A DNA stretch of 43,839 bases, taken from contig JAQXZD010000042.1 of assembly GCA_029227035.1 (NCBI GenBank), positions 1-43,839 on the forward strand. The letters are read 5' to 3'. The notes under the pieces are model-generated. The model did not search any database and was not told the origin of the DNA. It worked only from the letters and a program-made list of their open reading frames with translations. The stretch's first letter is position 1. Each line of letters begins with the position of its first letter. Source of the stretch: Lachnospiraceae bacterium (lineage in GTDB: Bacteria > Bacillota > Clostridia > Lachnospirales > Lachnospiraceae). This document shows positions 7,820 through 14,846 of the stretch, in pieces. Position numbers and translations under genes: made by a program.

Positions 7820-8212
7820 CTATGCCTCAAGAAACATTTTGCGAGATATAAAATTATAGGTTGTTACCAGCATTGTGGAAAACACCTTCGCAACCATATA
7901 GAACATTCCAAAAAATTCCACGGCGATCCACATAATCATCTGATTCAATGCGAGACCGACAAGACTGAGTGCCAAAAATATCATCATCTCCTGCAGCCTG
8001 CTCATGTCTTCTTTTCCGTCAAAGACAAAACGCATGCTCAGTATATAATTGACCACAACGGATGTCGTAAAAGACACCGCGCTGGAAACAAAATAATCTA
8101 CTCCCGTGAATTCCGTCAAAAGTACCATCAAACCATAATCAATGGCAAAACAAAGTGTTCCGACTAACCCGAACTTACAAAACTGCACCAACAGTTTTTT
8201 CACTTTCTTCAT
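7820..8212 (-). CDS. GtrA-like small membrane protein
   Basis: This is a 130-residue protein with four membrane segments (about residues 10-30, 38-58, 75-95 and 100-120). The opening FCKFGLVGTLCFAIDYGLM and the end YNFISRKMF are typical of the GtrA family. Members help move polyprenyl-linked sugars across the membrane or assist wall glycosylation. ATG 8212 is chosen because CTCCT/AGGAG (8219-8223) is 6 nt away; the adjacent ATG 8215 leaves only 3 nt. A strong hairpin with a T-run lies immediately upstream, so expression may depend on readthrough. Confidence 0.85.
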   Translation of the reverse strand: MKKVKKLLVQFCKFGLVGTLCFAIDYGLMVLLTEFTGVDYFVSSAVSFTTSVVVNYILSMRFVFDGKEDMSRLQEMMIFLALSLVGLALNQMIMWIAVEFFGMFYMVAKVFSTMLVTTYNFISRKMFLEA

Positions 8213-8226
8213 CATTAGCTCCTGCG

Positions 8227-8257
8227 AAAAATAGATTGTCCTATTGGACAATCTATT
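8227..8257 (-). terminator. Intrinsic terminator after htrA, directly before the gtrA-like gene
   Basis: There is a perfect 12-bp inverted repeat, 8230-8241 with 8246-8257 and a 4-nt loop. On the minus strand it runs straight into TTTTT (8231-8227). It sits about 25 nt past the htrA stop. Its 3' end is only 3-4 nt from the Shine-Dalgarno of the next gene, so it could also influence translation of that gene. Confidence 0.85.
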
Positions 8258-8280
8258 ATATCGCATTTCGCAGAATTTGT

Positions 8281-9675
8281 CTATTTATTCGTAAATGGAT
8301 TCTGAGAACTGGAGGAAGCATCTGACTGTGCCCCCAATTCTACTTTCAGGGTATCCTCCTGATATCCGTTTGACATGCGCTCATAGGTAATTTCCACTTT
8401 ATCGCCCGCCTTATGGGAAGCAATATACTGCTTTAATTCACTCATGGAAGTTATCTTCTGTCCGTCAAACTCCGTAATAATATCTCCCTGCTGCAATCCT
8501 GCCTCCTCAGCCGCAGAGCCTTTCATCACCTGATAAACATACACACCCGTCGGCATATTGTAAGCTTCCGCAACACTGGAAGAGATATCCTGTCCCTGTA
8601 TGCCAAGATATGCAACCTGTGACTGGTCAATCTTTCCGTTCTCAATCAACTGTTCCACAATCGGCATTGCATCTGACATTGGGATGGCATAACCAAACCC
8701 CTCCACCTGTGTATCCGAATACTTTGCAGAGTTGATTCCGATTACTTCCCCGTTTGCATTCAACAGTGCTCCACCGCTGTTACCCGGGTTGATTGCTGCA
8801 TTGGTCTGAATCATATTGTTGTTTACAACTGTCTGACCGGTCTGCTCATCCTGCACGGTAATGGTACGTCCCAATGCACTGATGATTCCGTTGGTAACAG
8901 ACTGTCCATAGCCAAGTGCATTTCCGATGGCAATCACACCCTGACCAACTTCCAGGCTGTCGGAATCCTCGGATACGGTTGCAACCTTAATTGCACTGAG
9001 GGTATCGGAAGGAATATCCTTAAGCAGAACCTTGACAACTGCCAGATCATCCGACTCATCGGTTCCCTGTACCTCACATTCCACGGTCTCATTATCCACA
9101 AACTGAATGGTCAGAGACTCTGCGTCAGATACCACATGGTTGTTGGTAACAATATACAGATATTTGTCATCCTGCTTTACTATAATTCCGGAACCGCAGC
9201 TTTCGCTTTCCTGTTCCTGCACACCCCAGAAGGTCTGGTAGGATACTGTTCCCGTATTGGTGATTGCCACAATGCTTGGCATTGCTTCCTTCGCCATGGC
9301 AGACACATCAGACAAATCCTTGGCATCTCCGGTAGATGTCTGCGTAACCGATGCAGAGGAACTGCTTGCCTGTTTGCTGCCTGTCACACCCAGCGCTTTT
9401 GTTCCCACATAGCTTACTCCGGTAAATACACTTCCTGCGACCAGACCAAACACCAGCGCAATCGCCGCACATTTTCCGAGTGTTGCTCCAAATCCGCTTT
9501 TTTTCTTTGGTGGTCTTCCCGCTGTTCCGTTTCCTCCCGTCGGCTGCTGATACGGATTATAGTACTGCTGGTTATAATTCTGATATGAATTTGGTGAACC
9601 TCCTGCATATCCGCCCTGCTGCTGTTGCTGTGTCTGACTCTGTCCGTTATAATTATTTGAATAATTGTTATCCAT
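8281..9675 (-). CDS. htrA: HtrA/DegP-type membrane-anchored serine protease with PDZ domain
   Basis: This is an envelope protease/chaperone for misfolded exported proteins. The protein has a Gln/Asn/Tyr-rich cytoplasmic N-terminus (about residues 1-55), one membrane segment (about 70-90), a Ser-rich linker, a trypsin-like domain with His180 (TNNHVVSD), Asp210 (DDLAVVKV) and Ser300 (NPGNSGGAL), and a PDZ domain from about 350 to 440. ATG 9675 has AGGAG 9 nt upstream, and the longer frame adds only eight residues across that site. The gene lies alone between glmS and a terminator, so it probably has its own promoter in the 89-bp gap. Confidence 0.95.
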   Translation of the reverse strand: MDNNYSNNYNGQSQTQQQQQGGYAGGSPNSYQNYNQQYYNPYQQPTGGNGTAGRPPKKKSGFGATLGKCAAIALVFGLVAGSVFTGVSYVGTKALGVTGSKQASSSSASVTQTSTGDAKDLSDVSAMAKEAMPSIVAITNTGTVSYQTFWGVQEQESESCGSGIIVKQDDKYLYIVTNNHVVSDAESLTIQFVDNETVECEVQGTDESDDLAVVKVLLKDIPSDTLSAIKVATVSEDSDSLEVGQGVIAIGNALGYGQSVTNGIISALGRTITVQDEQTGQTVVNNNMIQTNAAINPGNSGGALLNANGEVIGINSAKYSDTQVEGFGYAIPMSDAMPIVEQLIENGKIDQSQVAYLGIQGQDISSSVAEAYNMPTGVYVYQVMKGSAAEEAGLQQGDIITEFDGQKITSMSELKQYIASHKAGDKVEITYERMSNGYQEDTLKVELGAQSDASSSSQNPFTNK

Positions 9676-9764
9676 ACTAAAGAACTCCTTTCCTTTCATC
9701 TAAGGAGAATTCTAATCACATATTGTGTTCAAATTGTGACAGAATCTTGTAAAAAATGTTATTT

Positions 9765-11600
9765 TTATTCTACCGTAACCGACTTTGCAAGATTTCTCGG
9801 CTTGTCGACATCCAGTCCCTTTCCGACAGATACATAATATGCAAACAACTGCAGCGGAATAATCGCCAGAGAATTGGAAAAATACGAATTCGTCTTCGGA
9901 ATATAGATAACACTGTCCGCAGTCTTTTCAATCTCCAGATTATCGTCATTGGTCACAGCAAGCACATAGGCGCCTCTTGTCTTAACTTCCACAATATTGC
10001 TGATCATCTTCTTATACAGATCTTCCTGCGTCACAATTGCCGTCACAAGTGTTCCATCCTCAATCAGGGAAATAGTTCCGTGCTTTAATTCTCCTGCCGC
10101 ATATGCCTCCGAATGCATATACGATATTTCTTTCAGCTTTAAAGAACCTTCCATGGCAATGGCATAATCAATGCCACGCCCAATGAAAAAGCTATCCTTT
10201 GCAGCCACATAACGGTTTGCAAACTTCTGTATTCTCTCTTTGTTTCCAAGCAGAATCTCAATCTGGTTCGGAAGCATCTCAATCTCACGAAGGTAGCCTT
10301 TTAATTCTTCATCATTGATCTGCCCGCGCACATGTGCAAACTTCAGCGCCAGAAGATACTGCGCCACAAGCTGGCAACTGTATGCTTTCGTGGTTGCAAC
10401 GGCAATCTCCGGCCCTGCCCATGTATACATAACCTTGTCGGCCTCTCTTGCAATGGAACTTCCGACCACATTCACAATTCCGAGTGTCTTGACGCCTCTC
10501 TCCTTTGCCAGACGAAGCGCTGCCAGGGAATCTGCCGTCTCTCCGGACTGACTGATGATAACCACAAGGGAATTCTTCTCCAGAATCGGATTGCGGTAAC
10601 GGAATTCCGAAGCCAGATCCACTTCCACCGGAATTCGTGCCAGTCCCTCAAAAATGTATTTGTTGGTCACGCCGGTATGATAGGCCGAACCACATGCCAC
10701 AATGTGAATCTTCTCAACGGCACGAATCTCTTCGTCCGTCATGCCAAGCTCCTCAATCACAATTTTGTCATCCTTGATACGAGGACTGATGGTATCCCGG
10801 ACTGCCTTCGGCTGCTCATAGATTTCTTTCAGCATAAAATGCTCGTAACCGTTTTTCTCTGCCGCATTGATGTCCCAGTCAATATGCTTTGGCTCTTTCG
10901 CAATCGATTCTCCGTCCACGTTAAAGAACTCAATGGTATCTTCCGTCAACCGCGCGATTTCCTCATTCTCAATAAAGAAGACATCTCTGGTGTATTTTAA
11001 TACCGCAGGAACATCAGAAGCAATCAGATTGCCTCCTTCTGCCTTTCCCACAATCAGCGGACTGTCCTTGCGGACAGAATATACCACATCCGGATGATCC
11101 GCAAAAATGATACCGAGGGCATAGGAACCTTCCACACGATGAATCACTTTTACCACAGCCGTAAGCGGATCCTTGTCATACTTGTTATAATAATAATCCA
11201 ACAGATGTGCCACAATCTCTGTGTCTGTCTCAGAGCGGAATTTATACCCTCTGTCAATCAACACTTTTTTCAGCTTCAGATAATTCTCGATAATACCGTT
11301 ATGAACCACGGCAATAGTTTTCTTTTCGTTGAAATGCGGATGTGCATTGGTCTCCGACGGCTCTCCGTGCGTTGCCCATCTGGTATGTCCGATTCCGATG
11401 TGTCCCGGCATATTTGCCCCATCATGTGTCAGTTCACTCAACACCTTGAGTCTTCCTGTCGACTTATTGATTACAATTTTCTTTCCGTCAAATACCGCCA
11501 TTCCTGCCGAATCATATCCCCGGTATTCCAGCTTGGACAATCCATCCAATAAAATAGGTGCCGCCTGTTCTTTTCCCACGTATCCAACAATTCCACACAT
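9765..11600 (-). CDS. glmS: Glutamine--fructose-6-phosphate aminotransferase (isomerizing)
   Basis: GlmS makes glucosamine 6-phosphate from fructose 6-phosphate and glutamine, the entry to UDP-GlcNAc. The protein starts MCGIVGYVG, with Cys2 becoming the N-terminal glutaminase nucleophile. GHTRWATHGEPS and HNGIIENY are the glutamine-site motifs. Two SIS sugar-isomerase domains (CGSAYHTG, SQSGETADS) follow, and the end is KSVTVE as in the family. At 611 residues the length is normal. Only 39 bp separate it from the upstream gene, leaving no room for a glmS ribozyme in front of it, so its control must differ from that of Bacillus. Confidence 0.97.
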   Translation of the reverse strand: MCGIVGYVGKEQAAPILLDGLSKLEYRGYDSAGMAVFDGKKIVINKSTGRLKVLSELTHDGANMPGHIGIGHTRWATHGEPSETNAHPHFNEKKTIAVVHNGIIENYLKLKKVLIDRGYKFRSETDTEIVAHLLDYYYNKYDKDPLTAVVKVIHRVEGSYALGIIFADHPDVVYSVRKDSPLIVGKAEGGNLIASDVPAVLKYTRDVFFIENEEIARLTEDTIEFFNVDGESIAKEPKHIDWDINAAEKNGYEHFMLKEIYEQPKAVRDTISPRIKDDKIVIEELGMTDEEIRAVEKIHIVACGSAYHTGVTNKYIFEGLARIPVEVDLASEFRYRNPILEKNSLVVIISQSGETADSLAALRLAKERGVKTLGIVNVVGSSIAREADKVMYTWAGPEIAVATTKAYSCQLVAQYLLALKFAHVRGQINDEELKGYLREIEMLPNQIEILLGNKERIQKFANRYVAAKDSFFIGRGIDYAIAMEGSLKLKEISYMHSEAYAAGELKHGTISLIEDGTLVTAIVTQEDLYKKMISNIVEVKTRGAYVLAVTNDDNLEIEKTADSVIYIPKTNSYFSNSLAIIPLQLFAYYVSVGKGLDVDKPRNLAKSVTVE

Positions 11601-11639
11601 ATCTGCTTCCTCTCTCTTTCTTTCTGATTTTCCATCCCC

Positions 11640-12848
11640 TTAAATTGCAACCGCATTTTTGACGAGAAGCTCTCTCGCCGTCTCAACGGAATCTGTTCCG
11701 ACTGCATTCTTAATCGGTGCAAATTCCCGTTCTCTCTCCACTTCAAAAGCAAGGCAGTTGTCCATCATATAAATCATATCCAGAATCAACGTCTCAAATT
11801 TATAAGCGTTTGGCTCCTCCGGCTTTTGCAACGCTCCGTTTTCATCCAGATAAGGTACTTTTTTCTCTACAATATGAAGCGGAAGCCGTGAACCGGAAAG
11901 TTCCAGCAGGCAGTCTACCCGAAACAGATAATTCAGGATAACACCGAATCCATATAACAGTGTTCCTTTCTCATCCGTCGCCTCTGCCATCTCCGGTGTC
12001 AGCTCATAATATTCCACAATGGACGGCTTCCCGTTCTCCAGACACATTGCTCCCACCTTTTCGTGCGGCGATACTTTACGCACCACCTTGGAACCGCTCA
12101 CATTACCGGACAAAATCGTTGCTCCCACAAAGACCGGATCCGCAATGCGCTGCAACACATTATCCACGGCAAAGACATTCAGCCACTCAACCCCCTTTTC
12201 CTTAAGGTCGGCATCCAGTCCCGCGCGAAGCATGGACTTAAACCATCCGCCGTTTCCGTTTGGAGACATTGCCAGGGAATCCTCTGCTTCCATGAGAACA
12301 TTTCCCTCAAAATCAACTGCCGGAACCATCTCCTGCACAAAAAAACGGATATAGTCCGGGCAATAACCGAAATAATCATGCTCCAGGAAAAAAGCCCGTG
12401 TCTGCTTATCATTTTTTTCACTTGTCATAATATACAAAGGAATCCAGACACCAGCTTCACGCTTCACCTCCATAAGATTTGCAATCAGTTGCTCAAAAAT
12501 ATAGAGATTTTTGTGAACGCCTATGTTAAACATTCCCTTTGCCTTATCAAAGCCAAGTCTTGTTCCCTGACCTCCGGCAAGAAGAATTGCTCCAACCTTT
12601 CCTTTGCGGATTGCCGCAAGCCCCACCTTGCGATATTCCTCTTTTCTGTCCTCAATCTCCGGAAGTTCAACGGCCGCAAGAGGCGCAAAACTTCCTCTCT
12701 CCTGCTTCTTCTCATGAATCAGATTCAGGTAAGACCAGTCCATTTCCTCCAACTGCTTCTCAAGCTTCTGCGGAATTTCCTTTCCAATCAGTCGCGAAAG
12801 ATATCTCTGATTTGTCTCCTCAATCCTCTTTTCCACATCCGTGTTCAT
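11640..12848 (-). CDS. UDPGP-family uridylyltransferase (UDP-N-acetylhexosamine pyrophosphorylase type)
   Basis: The 402-residue protein belongs to the UDPGP family of eukaryotic UAP1 and UTP-glucose-1-phosphate uridylyltransferases, not to the GlmU family. The nucleotide-binding loop LLAGGQGTRLG is at about 89-99. Other conserved blocks are IMTSEKND, SPNGNGGWFKSM (which binds the uridine/sugar), VFAVDNVL and a late FAPIKNAVG. Enzymes of this type charge GlcNAc-1-P or GalNAc-1-P (or Glc-1-P) with UTP. Lying immediately upstream of glmS, it probably serves amino-sugar nucleotide supply. Substrate choice between GlcNAc-1-P and Glc-1-P cannot be settled from sequence alone. Confidence 0.88.
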   Translation of the reverse strand: MNTDVEKRIEETNQRYLSRLIGKEIPQKLEKQLEEMDWSYLNLIHEKKQERGSFAPLAAVELPEIEDRKEEYRKVGLAAIRKGKVGAILLAGGQGTRLGFDKAKGMFNIGVHKNLYIFEQLIANLMEVKREAGVWIPLYIMTSEKNDKQTRAFFLEHDYFGYCPDYIRFFVQEMVPAVDFEGNVLMEAEDSLAMSPNGNGGWFKSMLRAGLDADLKEKGVEWLNVFAVDNVLQRIADPVFVGATILSGNVSGSKVVRKVSPHEKVGAMCLENGKPSIVEYYELTPEMAEATDEKGTLLYGFGVILNYLFRVDCLLELSGSRLPLHIVEKKVPYLDENGALQKPEEPNAYKFETLILDMIYMMDNCLAFEVEREREFAPIKNAVGTDSVETARELLVKNAVAI

Positions 12849-12880
12849 ACATCTCCTCCGCTTCCACTTATTTCAAGACT

Positions 12881-12907
12881 GCCTCCGGCAACTATCTTGC
12901 CGGAGGC
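12881..12907 (-). terminator. GC-rich hairpin between the LCP gene and the uridylyltransferase gene
   Basis: This is a perfect 11-bp inverted repeat, 12881-12891 with 12897-12907, and a 5-nt loop. It begins 12 bp past the LCP stop. The stem is strong, but the following minus-strand sequence has only a broken T-tract, so it may be a weak terminator or an mRNA-stabilising end. Confidence 0.6.
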
Positions 12908-12918
12908 ATTATCTGATA

Positions 12919-14064
12919 CTAATTCTCTTCTGTACTTTTCTTAATATTATCGGTTCCGGTAGCACCTGCAGTCTCATTGTAATCCTTTGTATTGATTAAG
13001 GCTGCTTCCGTCGTGATGCCGGTATTGTTAACAATCGTACTGCTGATGGTCTGCACCGTCTGTGACGGCACATAGTTTGTATCATCAAACAGATACTCAT
13101 GTATCTCTTTTACATTGGTTGCAAGATCTGCCGGGATAACGGTATCTCCCATGGATGGCATATGCTTTGTTGTCAGTTCCAATGGGAATCCTGTGGTACT
13201 TGCGACCTTATACTTTGTTACACTCTTGGCAAGGGACAACATCTGACTCAATGACATACTGGTCGAGATATCATCCACAACACTGTTACAGATACTTGTC
13301 AGTGTACCGATATCCGCTTTCTTTGCCTTCTCCAGCATTGCCTCCAGTACAATTCGCTGACGGGAAGCACGCTTGAAATCGTCTCCGGCAAGCTTACGGA
13401 TTCTGGCATAAGTGGTTGCCTGGGTTCCGTCCAGATGCACCATACCGTACTGGGTCACATCCGGTGTTGTCTTGCCTGTCACCAGATCCACGTCTTTCTT
13501 ATACTTGTTAATCTGGGACATCTCACCCTGCGTAATCTCAATATCCAGACCGCCAAGGTCATCTATAACCTCCACCATGGCTGCCCAGTCCACACAGACA
13601 TATTCCTTGATATCCAGATCCAGATTCGAATTCAGCATCTGAACCGCCTGCTTTGCTCCGCCTGTTGCATAGGCATTGTTACACTTAAAGTATTTTCCGT
13701 TTCCAACGCTCAGATAGGTATCCCTGTATACGGAGACAAGCTTGATTTCCTTTGTCTTATTATTGATACTTGCAATCATAACAACATCGGAATTGCCCCG
13801 GTCATAATTGTTCTTACTGCGGTTATCCAATCCAAAAAGCGCAATATTGGTATATCCTTCCAGCGATTCCAATGTATTCGCATCCAAATCGTCGTTGATT
13901 CCCGCCTCAGACTCATCCATGCTCTGGTAATCAATCCGATTCACCATCTGGATAAAATATGCCGCTATCAAAAGAATTGCCAGAAGCAGCACTTCAAAAA
14001 TAAATATTACTACCTTTTTGCTCTTTTTCTTTTTTCTTTTCTTTCTTCTTCTATTATCAGCCAT
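12919..14064 (-). CDS. LytR-CpsA-Psr (LCP) family wall-polymer ligase
   Basis: LCP proteins transfer lipid-linked wall polymers (teichoic acids, capsules) onto peptidoglycan on the outer face of the membrane. A very basic N-terminus (residues 1-17) is followed by one membrane segment (18-40). The LCP domain has FGLDNR (about 77-82), RGNSDVV, VYRDTYLSV (112-120), IDDLGGLDI and HLDGTQATTYARIR, containing the Arg and Asp residues that bind the polyprenyl pyrophosphate. The C-terminal region is Thr-rich. It follows a small zinc-ribbon gene by 3 nt and ends before a hairpin. A second LCP gene lies at 16.2 kb. Confidence 0.93.
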   Translation of the reverse strand: MADNRRRKKRKKKKSKKVVIFIFEVLLLAILLIAAYFIQMVNRIDYQSMDESEAGINDDLDANTLESLEGYTNIALFGLDNRSKNNYDRGNSDVVMIASINNKTKEIKLVSVYRDTYLSVGNGKYFKCNNAYATGGAKQAVQMLNSNLDLDIKEYVCVDWAAMVEVIDDLGGLDIEITQGEMSQINKYKKDVDLVTGKTTPDVTQYGMVHLDGTQATTYARIRKLAGDDFKRASRQRIVLEAMLEKAKKADIGTLTSICNSVVDDISTSMSLSQMLSLAKSVTKYKVASTTGFPLELTTKHMPSMGDTVIPADLATNVKEIHEYLFDDTNYVPSQTVQTISSTIVNNTGITTEAALINTKDYNETAGATGTDNIKKSTEEN

Positions 14065-14067
14065 ATC

Positions 14068-14265
14068 TCATTCCTTCTGTTTATTGTGTATGTATTGCCA
14101 TGCCTGTGCGTAATCGCTGCGCTCCTTCTCCGTCATCGCCGTATACTTTTCCAAATCCAGATTTGTAAGCCGCATTTCCTTATTCCCACACTGGTGGCAC
14201 TCCACTTCCTTGCGTCTGGAAACCATACGTATCCATCCGCACTGTGGACAAATGTATATTTTCAT
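14068..14265 (-). CDS. Small zinc-ribbon protein (65 aa)
   Basis: Two CxxC pairs, CPQC near residue 6 and CHQC near residue 24, form a zinc ribbon, followed by a charged helical tail (TNLDLEKYTAMTEKERSDYA). ATG 14265 is preferred because AAGGG is 5 nt upstream; an ATG one codon earlier is also possible. Its stop lies 3 nt before the LCP gene, so the two are cotranslated. The role is unknown; its size and partner suggest an adaptor rather than an enzyme. Confidence 0.75.
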   Translation of the reverse strand: MKIYICPQCGWIRMVSRRKEVECHQCGNKEMRLTNLDLEKYTAMTEKERSDYAQAWQYIHNKQKE

Positions 14266-14335
14266 CATAGCCCTTACCGATTTTTATTTTGCCTTCTCCT
14301 AAAGTTGACACTGATTTTGCATCACACTGTATGTC

Positions 14336-14364
14336 ATTTTAGCACAATCTTTTTCGTTTGGAAA
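14336..14364 (-). promoter_or_regulatory. Candidate sigma-A promoter for the zinc-ribbon/LCP pair
   Basis: On the minus strand a -35-like TTTCCA (14364-14359) is separated by 17 nt from TAAAAT (14341-14336). This is followed by about 70 nt of leader before the zinc-ribbon start. The -35 matches consensus at only four of six positions. Confidence 0.4.
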
Positions 14365-14379
14365 GTTTTTCTGCAAATA

Positions 14380-14472
14380 TTAGAATTTCTTAAGAAATTC
14401 CGCGCACAACAAAAGCGCCGCATCGTACAATTCTGTATCGACACAGCGCCTTCGTTCACACAATTCTGCCAT
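14380..14472 (-). CDS. Small protein of 30 residues, translationally coupled to the preceding frame
   Basis: ATG 14472 is preceded by GAGGAGG only 4 nt away, one of the strongest ribosome-binding sites in the window, and the frame ends with TAA at 14382-14380. The SD overlaps the stop codon of the frame at 14483-14701, a classic coupling arrangement. The product contains Cys5, Cys10 and Cys23 and a helical second half (DAALLLCAEFLKKF). No family is recognised. It is below the size limit of most gene finders. It is probably transcribed from the sigma-28-type promoter at 14726-14752, which would make it motility-linked. Confidence 0.55.
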   Translation of the reverse strand: MAELCERRRCVDTELYDAALLLCAEFLKKF

Positions 14473-14482
14473 ATAACCTCCT

Positions 14483-14701
14483 CTAGCAATACAACTGAAA
14501 TGTCTGATTTTCGTCCATCACAAGATTATTCATCCGCTGCTTCAAGATTCCGCTAAAGGCTTTCTCTTTCCTCTTCCCCTGATACGCATCCTTGCTTCTC
14601 GGGTTCTCATAAGCGATTGCACTAATCCTCGTGATTGGAGCTACCGTCTGATATCTTCCTTCAAAGTTTGCGGTAACGCGCCTCCCTTCCCTGATTGGCG
14701 T
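14483..14701 (-). CDS. 72-codon frame behind a sigma-28 promoter, without a canonical start codon
   Basis: On the minus strand an open frame runs from just after an in-frame TAA (14704-14702) to TAG (14485-14483). Its content looks like protein: REGRRVTANFEGRYQTVAPI, then ITRISAIAYENPRSKDAYQG and KAFSGILKQRMNN. There is no ATG, GTG or TTG before the last third. Two possible ribosome-binding sites (AAAGGA about 14709-14714 and GGGAGG about 14680-14685) lie at the front. Either translation starts at an unusual codon, or the original start was lost by mutation. The promoter upstream and the coupled 30-residue gene downstream argue that the locus is, or recently was, functional. I do not recognise the family; a flagellar-regulon role is inferred from the promoter. 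Confidence 0.5.
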   Translation of the reverse strand, partial: TPIREGRRVTANFEGRYQTVAPITRISAIAYENPRSKDAYQGKRKEKAFSGILKQRMNNLVMDENQTFQLYC

Positions 14702-14725
14702 TTACTTTGTTCCTTTACATTATAT

Positions 14726-14752
14726 TTATCGGACAATTTTTGCTTTTCTTTA
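14726..14752 (-). promoter_or_regulatory. Sigma-28 (SigD/FliA)-type promoter
   Basis: On the minus strand TAAA (14752-14749) and TCCGATAA (14733-14726) are separated by exactly 15 nt. The consensus for motility sigma factors is TAAA-N14-16-GCCGATAT (or GCCGATAA). It points to the two small frames at 14380-14701. A TATAAT directly after it is not well placed for a second, sigma-A promoter, since no -35 was found at 16-18 nt. Confidence 0.7.
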
Positions 14753-14800
14753 GCTTTTTTCCGAAATATTTTTTACATTTCACAAATTTAATCCACAAAA

Positions 14801-14835
14801 AAGGATTCAGCCCTCTGTTATTTGACTGAATCCTT
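14801..14835 (-). terminator. Intrinsic terminator after the Big_2 surface protein
   Basis: AAGGATTCAG (14801-14810) pairs perfectly with CTGAATCCTT (14826-14835). On the minus strand the stem is followed by TTTTTT. It lies 11 nt past the stop of the gene at 14847 and closes the long envelope-polymer transcript. Confidence 0.85.
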
Positions 14836-14846
14836 CTTATTTTCTA

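Noticed and set aside
9676..9764. Promoter for htrA in the gap after glmS start region
   Set aside because: The region is AT-rich with several partial -35/-10 matches, but none had acceptable spacing and two good hexamers.
13435..14556. Long plus-strand open frame of 373 codons
   Set aside because: It is antisense to the LCP and zinc-ribbon genes and to the small frames at 14.4-14.6 kb, with low-complexity Ile/His/Leu content and no domain.
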